64,000 nt of DNA from NCBI RefSeq assembly GCF_001557875.1, contig NZ_LNRF01000009.1:124001-188000 (forward strand). The letters are read 5' to 3'. The notes under the pieces were generated by a model that saw nothing but the letters and a program-made list of their open reading frames with translations, was not told where the DNA came from and did no database searches. Shown here piece by piece: positions 17,774-27,286 of this stretch (the first letter of the stretch is position 1; every line of letters starts with the position of its first letter). Source of the stretch: Vibrio splendidus. Its GTDB lineage: Bacteria > Pseudomonadota > Gammaproteobacteria > Enterobacterales > Vibrionaceae. Made by a program: the position numbers and the translations under genes.

Positions 17774-19183
17774 ATGTCAGTAGAAAATGTACTATCCCTG
17801 ATCCAAGAGAACGAAGTTAAATTTATCGACTTACGTTTTACTGATACAAAAGGTAAAGAGCAGCATATCTCTATTCCTTCTCACCAAGTTGATGCAGACT
17901 TCTTCGAAGAGGGCAAAATGTTTGACGGCTCTTCAGTAGCTGGTTGGAAAGGCATTAACGAATCTGACATGGTAATGATGCCAGACGCAGCATCTGCTGT
18001 ACTGGACCCATTCACAGAAGACGCAACGCTAAACATCCGTTGTGACATCCTTGAGCCTGCAACAATGCAAGGCTACGACCGTGACCCACGCTCTATCGCT
18101 AAACGTTCTGAAGAGTACCTACGTTCTACAGGTATCGCAGACACAGTTCTAGTTGGTCCAGAGCCAGAATTCTTCCTATTTGACGACGTTAAGTTCTCAA
18201 ACGACATGTCTGGTTCTTTCTTCAAGATTGATGACGTAGAAGCAGCTTGGAACACAGGTTCTGACATCGAAGGCGGTAACAAAGGTCACCGTCCTGGCGT
18301 TAAAGGCGGTTACTTCCCAGTAGCTCCTGTAGATTCATCTCAAGACATCCGTTCAGCAATGTGTCTAGTAATGGAAGAGATGGGCCTAGTAGTTGAAGCT
18401 CACCACCACGAAGTAGCAACTGCGGGTCAAAACGAAATCGCAACTCGCTTCAACACGCTAACAGCGAAAGCTGATGAAACTCAAATCTACAAGTACGTTG
18501 TACACAACGTTGCTCACGCATTTGGTAAAACAGCGACATTCATGCCTAAGCCACTAGTTGGTGACAACGGTTCTGGTATGCACGTTCACCAATCTCTAGC
18601 AAAAGATGGCGTTAACCTGTTTGCTGGTGATAAGTACGGCGGCCTATCTGAAATGGCGCTTTACTACATCGGTGGTGTAATCAAACACGCTCGTGCAATC
18701 AACGCGTTTGCTAACCCATCAACTAACTCGTACAAGCGTCTTGTACCTGGTTTCGAAGCACCTGTAATGCTTGCTTACTCAGCACGTAACCGTTCTGCTT
18801 CTATCCGTATCCCAGTAGTACCAAGCCCTAAAGCTCGTCGTATCGAGCTACGTTTTGGTGACCCAGCAGCTAACCCATACCTATGCTACTCAGCAATGCT
18901 TATGGCTGGCCTTGACGGCATCAAGAACAAGATTCACCCAGGCGAAGCTATGGATAAAGATCTATACGACCTTCCTGCAGAAGAAGCAGCTGAAATCCCA
19001 ACAGTTGCAGAATCTCTACAAGAAGCTCTAGCTGCGCTTAGCGAAGACCGTGAGTTCCTAACAGCTGGCGGCGTATTCTCTGACGATTTCATCGATTCTT
19101 ACATCACTCTGAAATCTGACGACGTACAACGCGTGAACATGGCTACACACCCACTTGAGTTTGAACTGTACTACTCAGTTTAA
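17774..19183 (+). CDS. glnA: Glutamine synthetase type I
   Basis: A 469-residue GSI that makes glutamine from glutamate, ammonia and ATP. Visible landmarks are the N-terminal latch region, FDGSSVAGWKGI, the active-site segments PEPEFFLFD and NGSGMHVHQSL, NRSASIRIP, and the adenylylation site with Tyr in LYDLPAEEA (about residue 397). Length equals the enteric enzyme, which is regulated by adenylylation (GlnE). It has a sigma-54 promoter and NtrC sites upstream, a GGAGG ribosome binding site, and lies ahead of glnL/glnG. A 60-bp-distal terminator and a separate gene then intervene. Confidence 0.99.
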   Translation: MSVENVLSLIQENEVKFIDLRFTDTKGKEQHISIPSHQVDADFFEEGKMFDGSSVAGWKGINESDMVMMPDAASAVLDPFTEDATLNIRCDILEPATMQGYDRDPRSIAKRSEEYLRSTGIADTVLVGPEPEFFLFDDVKFSNDMSGSFFKIDDVEAAWNTGSDIEGGNKGHRPGVKGGYFPVAPVDSSQDIRSAMCLVMEEMGLVVEAHHHEVATAGQNEIATRFNTLTAKADETQIYKYVVHNVAHAFGKTATFMPKPLVGDNGSGMHVHQSLAKDGVNLFAGDKYGGLSEMALYYIGGVIKHARAINAFANPSTNSYKRLVPGFEAPVMLAYSARNRSASIRIPVVPSPKARRIELRFGDPAANPYLCYSAMLMAGLDGIKNKIHPGEAMDKDLYDLPAEEAAEIPTVAESLQEALAALSEDREFLTAGGVFSDDFIDSYITLKSDDVQRVNMATHPLEFELYYSV

Positions 19184-19244
19184 TCTCCAGTAGAGATAAG
19201 CTATTTCTTACTGCAATCTTGTAAGAATCGCTAACTAAATATTA

Positions 19245-19272
19245 GGCTCGCCTCGCAGGCGGGCCTTTTTTA
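19245..19272 (+). terminator. Intrinsic terminator of glnA
   Basis: GGCTCGCCT / AGGCGGGCC stem with a CGC loop and a run of seven T residues. It separates glnA from the downstream genes, so glnL-glnG need their own promoter or read-through. Confidence 0.9.
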
Positions 19273-19416
19273 TATTCTCCCAACCTCACCTTCTTCGTAA
19301 CATGCCTTAGATAATAGACAAAAGTCCCCAGAGGCTGTCGATCTAAATACAATAAAATCAATAACAAAACCAACGCCAAACGTGAAATCACCTAGCGGTG
19401 AAAAGAGGCTAAAGAT

Positions 19417-19986
19417 ATGAAAAACATACTGTTCCTGATCGGGTTAACAGTCGCGCTCTCGTGCTCTGCTCAAACGGTGTATACCTGGGTAGATGAGGAT
19501 GGCGTGCTCCACTTTAGTGATAACCCTAGCGCTCAAGATGCCGAGGCTCTTCGCCTGCCAGATGTGCAAGCTTCAGCACCCGCCCCTAAATTTGAGGCCT
19601 CGACTCCGGTTGACGCCGCAGCTTCACCTGCAACTAAAACGGCAACGCCAGCTAAAACTCAGGCAGAAACAGAAACCACAAAGCGTGAGGTTCCCACTCA
19701 ATTAGCCCTCACCATGCTGACTCCAGTTCATGATCAAACCATTCGTAGCAACCGCGGCTTAATCCCAATTCAGATAGATCTCAACCGAAAACTTGGTATT
19801 GGTGAGCAGTTACAATTGATGCTTGATGGCCGTCGTTATGGCGCCCCACAGACCCAACCTATTTGGGAATTAAAAGGGATCGATCGAGGTACTCACACCA
19901 TTGCAATTCAAGCACATAGAAGCGGCAAGCTTATTGCATCTACTAGTCCAGTCACCGTGTATTTACATCGAGCGACGCTCAAGTAG
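19417..19986 (+). CDS. DUF4124-domain exported protein
   Basis: A 189-residue protein with a signal peptide (about 1-19, ending at SCSAQ) and an N-terminal DUF4124 module (TVYTWVDEDGVLHFSDNP, split here by function only). A low-complexity Ala/Thr/Pro/Lys linker (about 50-90) precedes a C-terminal beta-rich region (about 100-189, ending LHRATLK) that looks like a small Ig-like/Y_Y_Y-type fold. Function is unknown. In vibrios a DUF4124 gene commonly sits between glnA and ntrB, so the position is conserved rather than a transfer. Confidence 0.85.
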   Translation: MKNILFLIGLTVALSCSAQTVYTWVDEDGVLHFSDNPSAQDAEALRLPDVQASAPAPKFEASTPVDAAASPATKTATPAKTQAETETTKREVPTQLALTMLTPVHDQTIRSNRGLIPIQIDLNRKLGIGEQLQLMLDGRRYGAPQTQPIWELKGIDRGTHTIAIQAHRSGKLIASTSPVTVYLHRATLK

Positions 19987-20106
19987 GCCAATGTGTGAAA
20001 AGAGACTGAATTACCTCTACTTTTCACCAAATCGAAGCAGCTTTCAGCGACTCTAATGAATTATCTTTAGCTTCTGGTTGATATGCGCCATACTTGAACT
20101 TAGCTA

Positions 20107-20123
20107 CGCACCAATTTGGTGCA
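20107..20123 (+). promoter_or_regulatory. NtrC-type operator ahead of glnL
   Basis: GCACCAATTTGGTGC (20108-20122) is a perfect dyad with one central base and again fits GCAC-N7-GTGC. It is 32 bases before the glnL start, a position suited to autoregulation of ntrBC by NtrC as known from enteric bacteria. Confidence 0.78.
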
Positions 20124-20154
20124 GTGAAAAAAACACCAGTTCAAGGACGAAATA

Positions 20155-21231
20155 GTGAATCGATCAGCCAAAAGCGACAGCATAGATACACATCATCTTT
20201 CCAGCGCCATTCTCGACAATATGGTGACTTCGACATTGATGCTCGATGAGCAGCTGTATGTCCGATACGCCAATCCGGCGGCTGAACAACTCTTTTCACA
20301 GAGCGCGCGACGCATCGTTGATCATCCACTGAGTCAACTTATCCAACACGCGTCACTTGATTTGGCACTGCTGACGCAACCGCTACAAAGTGGCCAGAGT
20401 ATTACCGACAGTGACGTGACCTTTGTGGTTGATAACCGCCCTCTAATGCTTGAGGTAACGGTTAGCCCAATCTCTTGGCAGCGAGAGACGCTGTTATTGG
20501 TTGAGATGCGCAAGATCGACCAGCAAAGACGTCTTAGCCAAGAGCTCAACCAACACGCACAGCAACAGGCAGCTAAACTGCTGGTACGCGGGTTAGCACA
20601 TGAGATCAAGAACCCATTGGGCGGCTTAAGAGGTGCAGCACAGTTACTTGGCAAGATGCTTCCTGATCAGTCTCTTAATGAATATACCCAGATCATTATT
20701 GAACAAGCCGACCGCCTAAGAGCTTTAGTCGACCGCCTGCTTGGCCCGCAGAAGCCGGGAACCAAGTCAGAAGAAAACCTCCACCAGATACTTGAGAAAG
20801 TAAGACAGCTCGTAGAACTTGAGTCGGGCTCAGCACTGACTATCGAAAGAGACTATGACCCTAGCCTACCGCCAATTTTGATGGATTCTGCACAGGTTGA
20901 ACAAGCGATGCTCAACATCGTGAGCAATGCAGCACAGATTCTAAAAAACCAAGAATCAGGAAAAATCACCATTCGCACCAGAACGGTGCATCAAGCCAAC
21001 ATTCATGGTCAGAGACACAAACTCGCCGCTCGTATTGAGATCAGCGATAACGGCCCGGGCATCCCTGATGATTTAAAAGACACCCTATTTTACCCAATGG
21101 TCAGCGGGCGAGAAGGTGGCACAGGGCTGGGGTTATCGATTTCTCAAAACCTAATCGATCAACACAATGGGAAAATTGATGTTGAAAGCTGGCCGGGCAA
21201 TACCACATTCACGATTTATCTACCAATTTAG
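20155..21231 (+). CDS. glnL: Nitrogen regulation sensor kinase NtrB
   Basis: A 358-residue soluble histidine kinase/phosphatase. A PAS domain (about 15-110) is followed by the H-box GLAHEIKNPLGGLRGAAQLL (His near 147), the N-box MLNIVSNAAQIL, G1 DNGPGIPDD and G2 GGTGLGLSI. With GlnB (PII) it sets the phosphorylation of NtrC in response to glutamine status. There is no membrane segment, as expected for NtrB. The ORF begins at GTG (20155) in an AAGGACG context. It precedes glnG by about 120 bases, which is longer than in E. coli. Confidence 0.97.
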   Translation: MNRSAKSDSIDTHHLSSAILDNMVTSTLMLDEQLYVRYANPAAEQLFSQSARRIVDHPLSQLIQHASLDLALLTQPLQSGQSITDSDVTFVVDNRPLMLEVTVSPISWQRETLLLVEMRKIDQQRRLSQELNQHAQQQAAKLLVRGLAHEIKNPLGGLRGAAQLLGKMLPDQSLNEYTQIIIEQADRLRALVDRLLGPQKPGTKSEENLHQILEKVRQLVELESGSALTIERDYDPSLPPILMDSAQVEQAMLNIVSNAAQILKNQESGKITIRTRTVHQANIHGQRHKLAARIEISDNGPGIPDDLKDTLFYPMVSGREGGTGLGLSISQNLIDQHNGKIDVESWPGNTTFTIYLPI

Positions 21232-21354
21232 GTCAACAGAGCCTCGCTATTGGACAGTGAGATGAAAGGCTTAACTCGGTAGCACAAAGAATTAGAGACA
21301 TCATAAAAACAACAATGATTATCACAATAGATTTGGCTGCAAAGGAATTGAATT

Positions 21355-22758
21355 ATGAGTAAGGGATACGTTTGGGTCGTCGATGACGACAGCTCTATCC
21401 GCTGGGTAGTAGAAAAAACACTTTCATCTGCGGATATAAAGTGTGAAACATTCGCTGATGCTGAGAGCGTATTACTTGCTCTGGAGCGCGAAACACCAGA
21501 CGTATTGGTGTCTGATATTCGCATGCCCGGCATTGACGGGATTGAACTGCTGCATCAGGTTCATCAACGCTCCCCTGACCTACCCGTGATTATCATGACC
21601 GCGCACTCAGACCTTGATGCTGCGGTGAATGCTTATCAAAAAGGCGCCTTTGAATATCTACCAAAGCCGTTCGATATTGATGAGACACTGACTCTAGTGG
21701 AGCGAGCGATCGCGCACAGCCAAGAACAGAAACGTGAGCAAGCCAGTGAAGTAGCCGAAGATACCAACGCTCCTGAAATCATCGGTGAAGCGCCGGCAAT
21801 GCAAGAGGTTTTCCGTGCTATTGGCCGTTTGTCTCGCTCATCCATATCCGTACTGATCAATGGTGAATCGGGTACCGGTAAAGAATTGGTCGCTCACGCT
21901 CTGCACCGTCACAGCCCAAGAGCCAAGAAACCCTTCATTGCCTTGAACATGGCGGCAATTCCCAAGGATCTGATCGAATCTGAGTTGTTTGGCCACGAGA
22001 AAGGCGCCTTTACCGGAGCCAACAGCGTTCGCCAAGGACGTTTCGAACAAGCCAACGGCGGCACGCTTTTTCTTGATGAGATCGGCGACATGCCACTCGA
22101 TATTCAGACTCGCTTGCTACGTGTACTTTCTGATGGTCAGTTTTATCGTGTGGGTGGACACTCTGCGGTGAAGGTTGACGTGCGCATCGTTGCCGCAACC
22201 CACCAAGACCTTGAACGATTGGTGCATGAAGGCGACTTCCGTGAAGACCTTTTCCACCGACTCAACGTTATCCGAATTCATATCCCGGCACTTCGCGAAC
22301 GTAAACAAGACATTGAAAAGCTCACACATCACTTCCTCGCATCCGCCGCCGAAGAGCTCGGTGTTGAAATGAAGACACTGCATCCTGAGACCATTTTGAA
22401 GCTCAACCAGCTCAATTGGCCGGGTAATGTGCGTCAGCTAGAGAACATTTGTCGTTGGCTCACCGTGATGGCGAGCGGCAGCGAAATTCTTCCTTCAGAC
22501 CTACCACCAGAGCTGCTAGAAGAAAAAGTGGTGACAACCTCAGGGGGTGGAGATAACTGGCAACAACTGCTCGCTAATTGGGCGAAGTGTGCGCTTGATT
22601 CAGGAGAAAAAGAACTGCTGACTTATGCGCTACCAGAGTTTGAACGTATACTACTTGAGGCTGCACTCAACCATACTAATGGTCACAAACAAGATGCAGC
22701 CAAGGTTTTAGGTTGGGGAAGAAACACCCTAACTCGCAAGCTTAAAGAGCTGTACTGA
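21355..22758 (+). CDS. glnG: Nitrogen response regulator NtrC
   Basis: A 467-residue sigma-54 activator: receiver domain (1-120) with acidic D10-D12 pocket, phospho-acceptor D54 and K103-type lysine in LPKPFD; AAA+ domain (about 140-370) with Walker A GESGTGKE, the sigma-54-contacting loop GAFTGA and Walker B GGTLFLDEIGD; and a C-terminal Fis-type HTH (NHTNGHKQDAAKVLGWGRNT, about 440-460). It binds the palindromes upstream of glnA and glnL. All key residues are present and the length matches E. coli NtrC (469). Confidence 0.98.
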   Translation: MSKGYVWVVDDDSSIRWVVEKTLSSADIKCETFADAESVLLALERETPDVLVSDIRMPGIDGIELLHQVHQRSPDLPVIIMTAHSDLDAAVNAYQKGAFEYLPKPFDIDETLTLVERAIAHSQEQKREQASEVAEDTNAPEIIGEAPAMQEVFRAIGRLSRSSISVLINGESGTGKELVAHALHRHSPRAKKPFIALNMAAIPKDLIESELFGHEKGAFTGANSVRQGRFEQANGGTLFLDEIGDMPLDIQTRLLRVLSDGQFYRVGGHSAVKVDVRIVAATHQDLERLVHEGDFREDLFHRLNVIRIHIPALRERKQDIEKLTHHFLASAAEELGVEMKTLHPETILKLNQLNWPGNVRQLENICRWLTVMASGSEILPSDLPPELLEEKVVTTSGGGDNWQQLLANWAKCALDSGEKELLTYALPEFERILLEAALNHTNGHKQDAAKVLGWGRNTLTRKLKELY

Positions 22759-22865
22759 CCTAATATGACTCTCGATGCAGCTACTTTTTAACCAAAAAAG
22801 TGTCGCTTGGTTTGAATAGTGTCGGTACAATTACAGTACACTATTCACCAAAGTTGTAGCTAAAG

Positions 22866-25448
22866 ATGTCTTTGAAAACACAAATTACCTTGAGAACCGC
22901 AGTGGTTCTGCCATTCGTGATGATTTTTCTATTCACTATGGGCGTAATGGTTTTTACTCAAAAGCAAAGCTACAAAGAGATGGTGAGTGATGTTAGTGCA
23001 CGCCAGCTAACATCACTTACTGATCACGTTCACCAAAGCCTGTCCAATTTTTTAGAAAAGCCATTTCACGCGAACCTCTCGCTCAGCCATAACATCGGCT
23101 ACCACCATCTTTATCAGCCCGGTAATCTCAGCAAGGTTCAAGACTATATTTTTTATACGTTTTCAGACCATTACACAGCTGTGCCTCAACTCGATGTGAT
23201 CGGCTTTGGCTCTGAAGACGGTAACTACGTCGGTTTCCGCAAAGAAGCCAACAAGGGCTACACCTTGATGGTGCAAGACGAACGCACTAATGATCAGTTG
23301 GTCATTTACCGTGGCAGTAAGATTAGTGAAGACATTCGATCGGTGATTTCAGGTTACGATCCTAGAATTCGTCCTTGGTACACACCCGTTGCGACACAGA
23401 AAAAACCGTTATGGTCACCAATTTATGCCAATGCTGACGAACGTCAAGAAATCACCTTATCTGCTCTCGCGCCTATCTATGATGATAATGAATTCAAAGC
23501 CGTCGTCGTCAGCGACATCAAAATCAATACCTTCAATGCGTTTCTCAGAAAGCTCAAAGATAGAACGGATGCCTCTGTTTACATCATCGATAAGCAGCAA
23601 CGCTTGGTCGCGCACTCAGGTGGAGGCAGTGTCGTTTCATGGGGCACAGGACAAACCAACAAAGGGCAACGCAAACTAGCAACAGAGAGTGCTAACCCAG
23701 TCATACGTGAGAGTGCTAGCTACGTAGACCAATTCCACCTAATCGATAATTTGGGCGAGCAGCGCTTTAGCTTCAGCCTAGACAACGAACGATATTTCAA
23801 CCAAATCACCCCTTACGAAGATGAACATGGCCTCACGTGGTTTATTGGGGTATCGATCCCTGAAAGCAATCTGCTCGGTGAGTTGCCAGAAAACCAAAGA
23901 AACAGTTGGTTACTCGGGCTAGCACTGAGTTGCATTGGGGTCATTGCAGGGTTAATTGCCTTTAATCGCGTAACCCAACCCATTACCTCGACAGCAGATG
24001 CGGCAAAGCGTCTTGCTAAGGGCGATTGGGACACGAGCATGCCAAAGACTGGGCATATCTATGAAACCAGTATGTTGGTGGAGTCATTCAATGAAATGGC
24101 CAGCAACTTAAAGGCCTCGTTTCACGCATTACAGTCTCAGCTTACCTATGACTCACTTACCAAACTATACAGCCGTGAAGGCTTTATTGATGCTGCCAAG
24201 AAACACCCCGACAACGAAAAAGGCACGCTGTATTTGATTGGTATTGATCGCTTCCGAGACATCAATGACAGCCTAGGTCATTACAATGGTGACCAACTGC
24301 TTATCATTGCGGCAGCTCGTTTAAGGGGCACACTGCCATCCGAATACCTACTGGCTCGTACTGGTGGTGATGAGTTTGCCATCTACGCACCAAACGTTAC
24401 GCGAAGCGATGATGTTCAGCTACTGACTAATCGCTTACTTCAAACCTTCGCTTCCCCATTTTCTATGGAATCGGAAAGCGTGGTGATCAAGGTATCGATG
24501 GGGATAGTCAATGTCTCGAATCTCCACGACATTACACTCCTGCTACGCAGCAGCAGCATTGCACTGAGCAACGCGAAACAAGACAAAACCAGTGTCAGTA
24601 TTTACAGCCCGGAGATGGGCCAAGCATCGAGATATCGCACCAAGATGCTAGCTCGGATGAACCGAGCGATTGAGCTTCAACAATTCGAACCGTTTTATCA
24701 GCCTATTATTGATCTGGAATCTGGCTCAACCATAGGTGCAGAAGCTTTAGCTCGTTGGATAACCGATGAAGGGGTGATCTCTCCGCTCGAGTTCATTCCT
24801 CTCGCGGAAGAGAGCGGGCTCATTTACGATATCGGAAAACAGATTCTGCATAAGTCCTGTCGAGATACAGCGATCGCGATTGAGTCAGGAAAGTGGAGCA
24901 AAGACTTCTCGATTCACGTCAATCTATCGGTCGATCAACTAAGCGAAAGTGGCTTTGTCGAACAAGTTAAAGGCACGCTACGTGACACCAAGCTTCCAGC
25001 AGGCAACCTGACACTAGAGATCACGGAGTCACGCATCGTCGATAATGACCCGACCATCATCGACAATATGCTGACGCTAAAAGCACTCGGTATCTCAATT
25101 GCGATTGATGACTTTGGCACTGGCTACTCATCCCTAGCCTATCTGCAAAAACTGCCATTTGACTGCTTAAAGATCGATCGCAGCTTCGTCAGCAAGCTCG
25201 AAAAAGAGAACCTAGACAGCTCCATTGTCGCGGCCATCGTTAACATCACTAAGGGTTTCAAAGTAAGCTTGGTGGCAGAAGGCGTTGAAACACAGCAACA
25301 GGCTGAACTCCTCAAGCAGCTGCAGTGCCCACTTGCTCAAGGATTCTTATACAGCCGTCCAGTTCCGTTTGACCAATGGCCTACCGACCTCAGCAACTCC
25401 AAGCAAAGTGCCACGGTCAAACAAAATACCAAACAGAGCCTCAACTAA
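22866..25448 (+). CDS. Membrane sensor with GGDEF and EAL domains (c-di-GMP turnover)
   Basis: An 860-residue protein: membrane segment at about 12-31, a large periplasmic Cache-type sensor region (about 35-340, with the RPWYTPV motif of double Cache domains), a second membrane segment at about 345-364, HAMP (365-418), GGDEF domain with intact GGDEF at about 499-503, and EAL domain with EAL at about 626-628 and the DDFGTGYSS loop. Both catalytic motifs look intact, so it could make or degrade cyclic di-GMP. The ligand is unknown; Cache domains often bind amino acids or carboxylates. It follows glnG but is separated by 107 bases with its own likely promoter. Confidence 0.92.
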   Translation: MSLKTQITLRTAVVLPFVMIFLFTMGVMVFTQKQSYKEMVSDVSARQLTSLTDHVHQSLSNFLEKPFHANLSLSHNIGYHHLYQPGNLSKVQDYIFYTFSDHYTAVPQLDVIGFGSEDGNYVGFRKEANKGYTLMVQDERTNDQLVIYRGSKISEDIRSVISGYDPRIRPWYTPVATQKKPLWSPIYANADERQEITLSALAPIYDDNEFKAVVVSDIKINTFNAFLRKLKDRTDASVYIIDKQQRLVAHSGGGSVVSWGTGQTNKGQRKLATESANPVIRESASYVDQFHLIDNLGEQRFSFSLDNERYFNQITPYEDEHGLTWFIGVSIPESNLLGELPENQRNSWLLGLALSCIGVIAGLIAFNRVTQPITSTADAAKRLAKGDWDTSMPKTGHIYETSMLVESFNEMASNLKASFHALQSQLTYDSLTKLYSREGFIDAAKKHPDNEKGTLYLIGIDRFRDINDSLGHYNGDQLLIIAAARLRGTLPSEYLLARTGGDEFAIYAPNVTRSDDVQLLTNRLLQTFASPFSMESESVVIKVSMGIVNVSNLHDITLLLRSSSIALSNAKQDKTSVSIYSPEMGQASRYRTKMLARMNRAIELQQFEPFYQPIIDLESGSTIGAEALARWITDEGVISPLEFIPLAEESGLIYDIGKQILHKSCRDTAIAIESGKWSKDFSIHVNLSVDQLSESGFVEQVKGTLRDTKLPAGNLTLEITESRIVDNDPTIIDNMLTLKALGISIAIDDFGTGYSSLAYLQKLPFDCLKIDRSFVSKLEKENLDSSIVAAIVNITKGFKVSLVAEGVETQQQAELLKQLQCPLAQGFLYSRPVPFDQWPTDLSNSKQSATVKQNTKQSLN

Positions 25449-25477
25449 GTCACGCAGAAATCGAATGAGTCAGATAC

Positions 25478-25507
25478 AAAAATGCCAGCATAACGCTGGC
25501 ATTTTTT
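25478..25507. terminator. Bidirectional terminator between the GGDEF-EAL gene and hemN
   Basis: AATGCCAGC / GCTGGCATT stem flanked by A and T runs, serving both convergent genes. Confidence 0.92.
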
Positions 25508-25531
25508 ATTGTTCTATTCTCTATCGAGCGA

Positions 25532-26923
25532 TTAGATAACGCGAGAGAATTGCTGCTGGCGAGCCTTGGCACGTAGGTATTTATCAAAACACATACAGAT
25601 GTTACGGATCAGCAAACGGCCACGCAGAGTAACGCGGATTTCTTTATCATCGACTTCAACCAAATCGTCGTTGATAAAGGTTTGTAGAAGCTCTAAATCT
25701 TCTTTGAAGTAGCGACTAAAGTTAACCGAGAACTCAGATTCGATCATGGTCTTATCAAGCTTAAAGTTACAGATAAGCTGCTTGATCACCTCACGACGTA
25801 GAAGGTCGTCACTGTCTAGTGCCACTCCTTTCCAAAGTGCATGGCGCAGGTCATTCACCTGAGCGTAGTACTTCTTCAGCTCTTTTTGGTTTTGTGCGTA
25901 AGCATCACCCACCATAGAGATAGCAGAAACACCGAAGCCAATTAGGTCAGCTTCACCTTGGGTGGTGTAGCCTTGGAAGTTACGATGCAGAATGCCTTCA
26001 CGCTGGGCAACCGCTAGCTCATCTTCAGGTAGAGCAAAGTGGTCCATACCGATGAACTGGTAACCCGCCCCCGTTAGCGTCTCGATGGTATCTTGTAAGA
26101 TAGCCATTTTCTCTTTCGCTTCAGGTAAGTCTTCGTCTTTAATCTTACGCTGCGCCGCAAACAGCTGAGGCATGTGTGCGTAGTTAAATACCGATAAACG
26201 ACCTGGTTTCATCTCTAGCACTTGTTTCAATGTTTCAGCAAACAAAGCTTGAGTCTGCTTTGGTAGGCCGTAAATCAAATCAAGGTTAGTCGAGCGGAAG
26301 CCTAGCTCTTTCGCTCGTTGAACCATCGCAATGATGAACTCTTCATCTTGCTCACGGTTAACCAGCTTCTGTACTTCTTTATTGAAGTCTTGAACACCAA
26401 TACTCAGGCGGTTGAAGCCTTCGCTACGTAGGTGGTCGAGTACGTCTAGCTCAATCTCACGCGGGTCAACTTCGATACTGATTTCAGCGTCAGCGGTGAA
26501 GTTAAATTCCTCACGCAGAATCATCATCAAGCGAGTGATTTGTGTTTTGGTCAAAAACGTTGGCGTACCACCACCGAAGTGCAATTGAGTCACTTCACGA
26601 CCATTCAATAAAGAGGCGCGTTGGCGGATTTCATGTTCAATCACATCAAGGTACTCATCCGCTTTATGCGAGTGACGAGTAATGACTTTATTACAACCAC
26701 AGTAGTAACAAAGCTTGTGACAGAATGGGATATGCACGTAAAGAGAGAGTGGACGCTCAGGATATTGAGTACACGCCATGTCGTAATCAGCGACGGTAAA
26801 CGCTTCATGAAACTCCAACGCAGTTGGGTATGAGGTGTAACGAGGTCCCGAATAGTTGTACTTGTTTAAGATCTCTTGATCCCAAACGATTTGCTGATTC
26901 GTTGTTACTGGCTTGCTCGACAT
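25532..26923 (-). CDS. hemN: Oxygen-independent coproporphyrinogen III oxidase
   Basis: A 463-residue radical SAM enzyme that converts coproporphyrinogen III to protoporphyrinogen IX without oxygen, in heme synthesis. The [4Fe-4S] motif CHKLCYYCGC (CxxxCxxC) and the following GGGTPTFL SAM-binding segment are present, and the C-terminal HemN domain is complete. The LYVHIPFC and GYTTQGEADLIGFGVSAIS segments are typical of true HemN rather than HemW. It is expected to be induced at low oxygen; I could not find a clear FNR box upstream. Confidence 0.97.
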   Translation of the reverse strand: MSSKPVTTNQQIVWDQEILNKYNYSGPRYTSYPTALEFHEAFTVADYDMACTQYPERPLSLYVHIPFCHKLCYYCGCNKVITRHSHKADEYLDVIEHEIRQRASLLNGREVTQLHFGGGTPTFLTKTQITRLMMILREEFNFTADAEISIEVDPREIELDVLDHLRSEGFNRLSIGVQDFNKEVQKLVNREQDEEFIIAMVQRAKELGFRSTNLDLIYGLPKQTQALFAETLKQVLEMKPGRLSVFNYAHMPQLFAAQRKIKDEDLPEAKEKMAILQDTIETLTGAGYQFIGMDHFALPEDELAVAQREGILHRNFQGYTTQGEADLIGFGVSAISMVGDAYAQNQKELKKYYAQVNDLRHALWKGVALDSDDLLRREVIKQLICNFKLDKTMIESEFSVNFSRYFKEDLELLQTFINDDLVEVDDKEIRVTLRGRLLIRNICMCFDKYLRAKARQQQFSRVI

Positions 26924-27286
26924 AGCGGTATTTCCAATTTAGATCCGCGAGAACCTAAGGTCTCTCAAATCATTTTACATACATTAAAATATAGACGGGT
27001 TATTTTGCCACACGACCAGTAAGGTCGTTCTAAGACAAAATCAATTTTTCAGACAAAAACTCAGAACTGCTAGCTTGATCACTAACAAAGCGTCGGGATT
27101 AACGAGACGCAAAAGGTAAGAAGGCTCATTTAACACTATCTGTTAAAGACAAATCGCACTAAAGACAATGAGTCTTAAAAGCTGTATGTCTCAAAAGCAG
27201 CGCGTCTTAAAAACTGCGCGTCTTGAGAACTGCGCGTTTTGAGAACTAAATGTTAAACAAGCCTCTATATTAAATAGTCTTAGTGA
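26924..27286. other. Gene-free gap between hemN and the DUF2489 gene
   Basis: This 363-base gap holds the hemN promoter (minus strand) on its left side and a degenerate 16-base tandem repeat on its right (27172-27251). It shows a relatively low-complexity, AT-rich composition. I see no coding frame worth calling. Confidence 0.5.
27172..27251. repeat. Five-copy degenerate 16-base tandem repeat
   Basis: Units start at 27172, 27188, 27204, 27220 and 27236. They read GTCTTAAAAGCTGTAT, GTCTCAAAAGCAGCGC, GTCTTAAAAACTGCGC, GTCTTGAGAACTGCGC and GTTTTGAGAACTAAAT. The inner units differ at only a few positions. The array is non-coding and just downstream of the DUF2489 gene. Confidence 0.9.

Noticed and set aside
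27172..27251. Considered as a CRISPR array
   Set aside because: Units are contiguous with no unique spacers, are only 16 bases long, and no cas genes are nearby.
26924..27286. Search for an FNR box in front of hemN
   Set aside because: No TTGAT-N4-ATCAA match with acceptable spacing was found in the gap, so no site is claimed.
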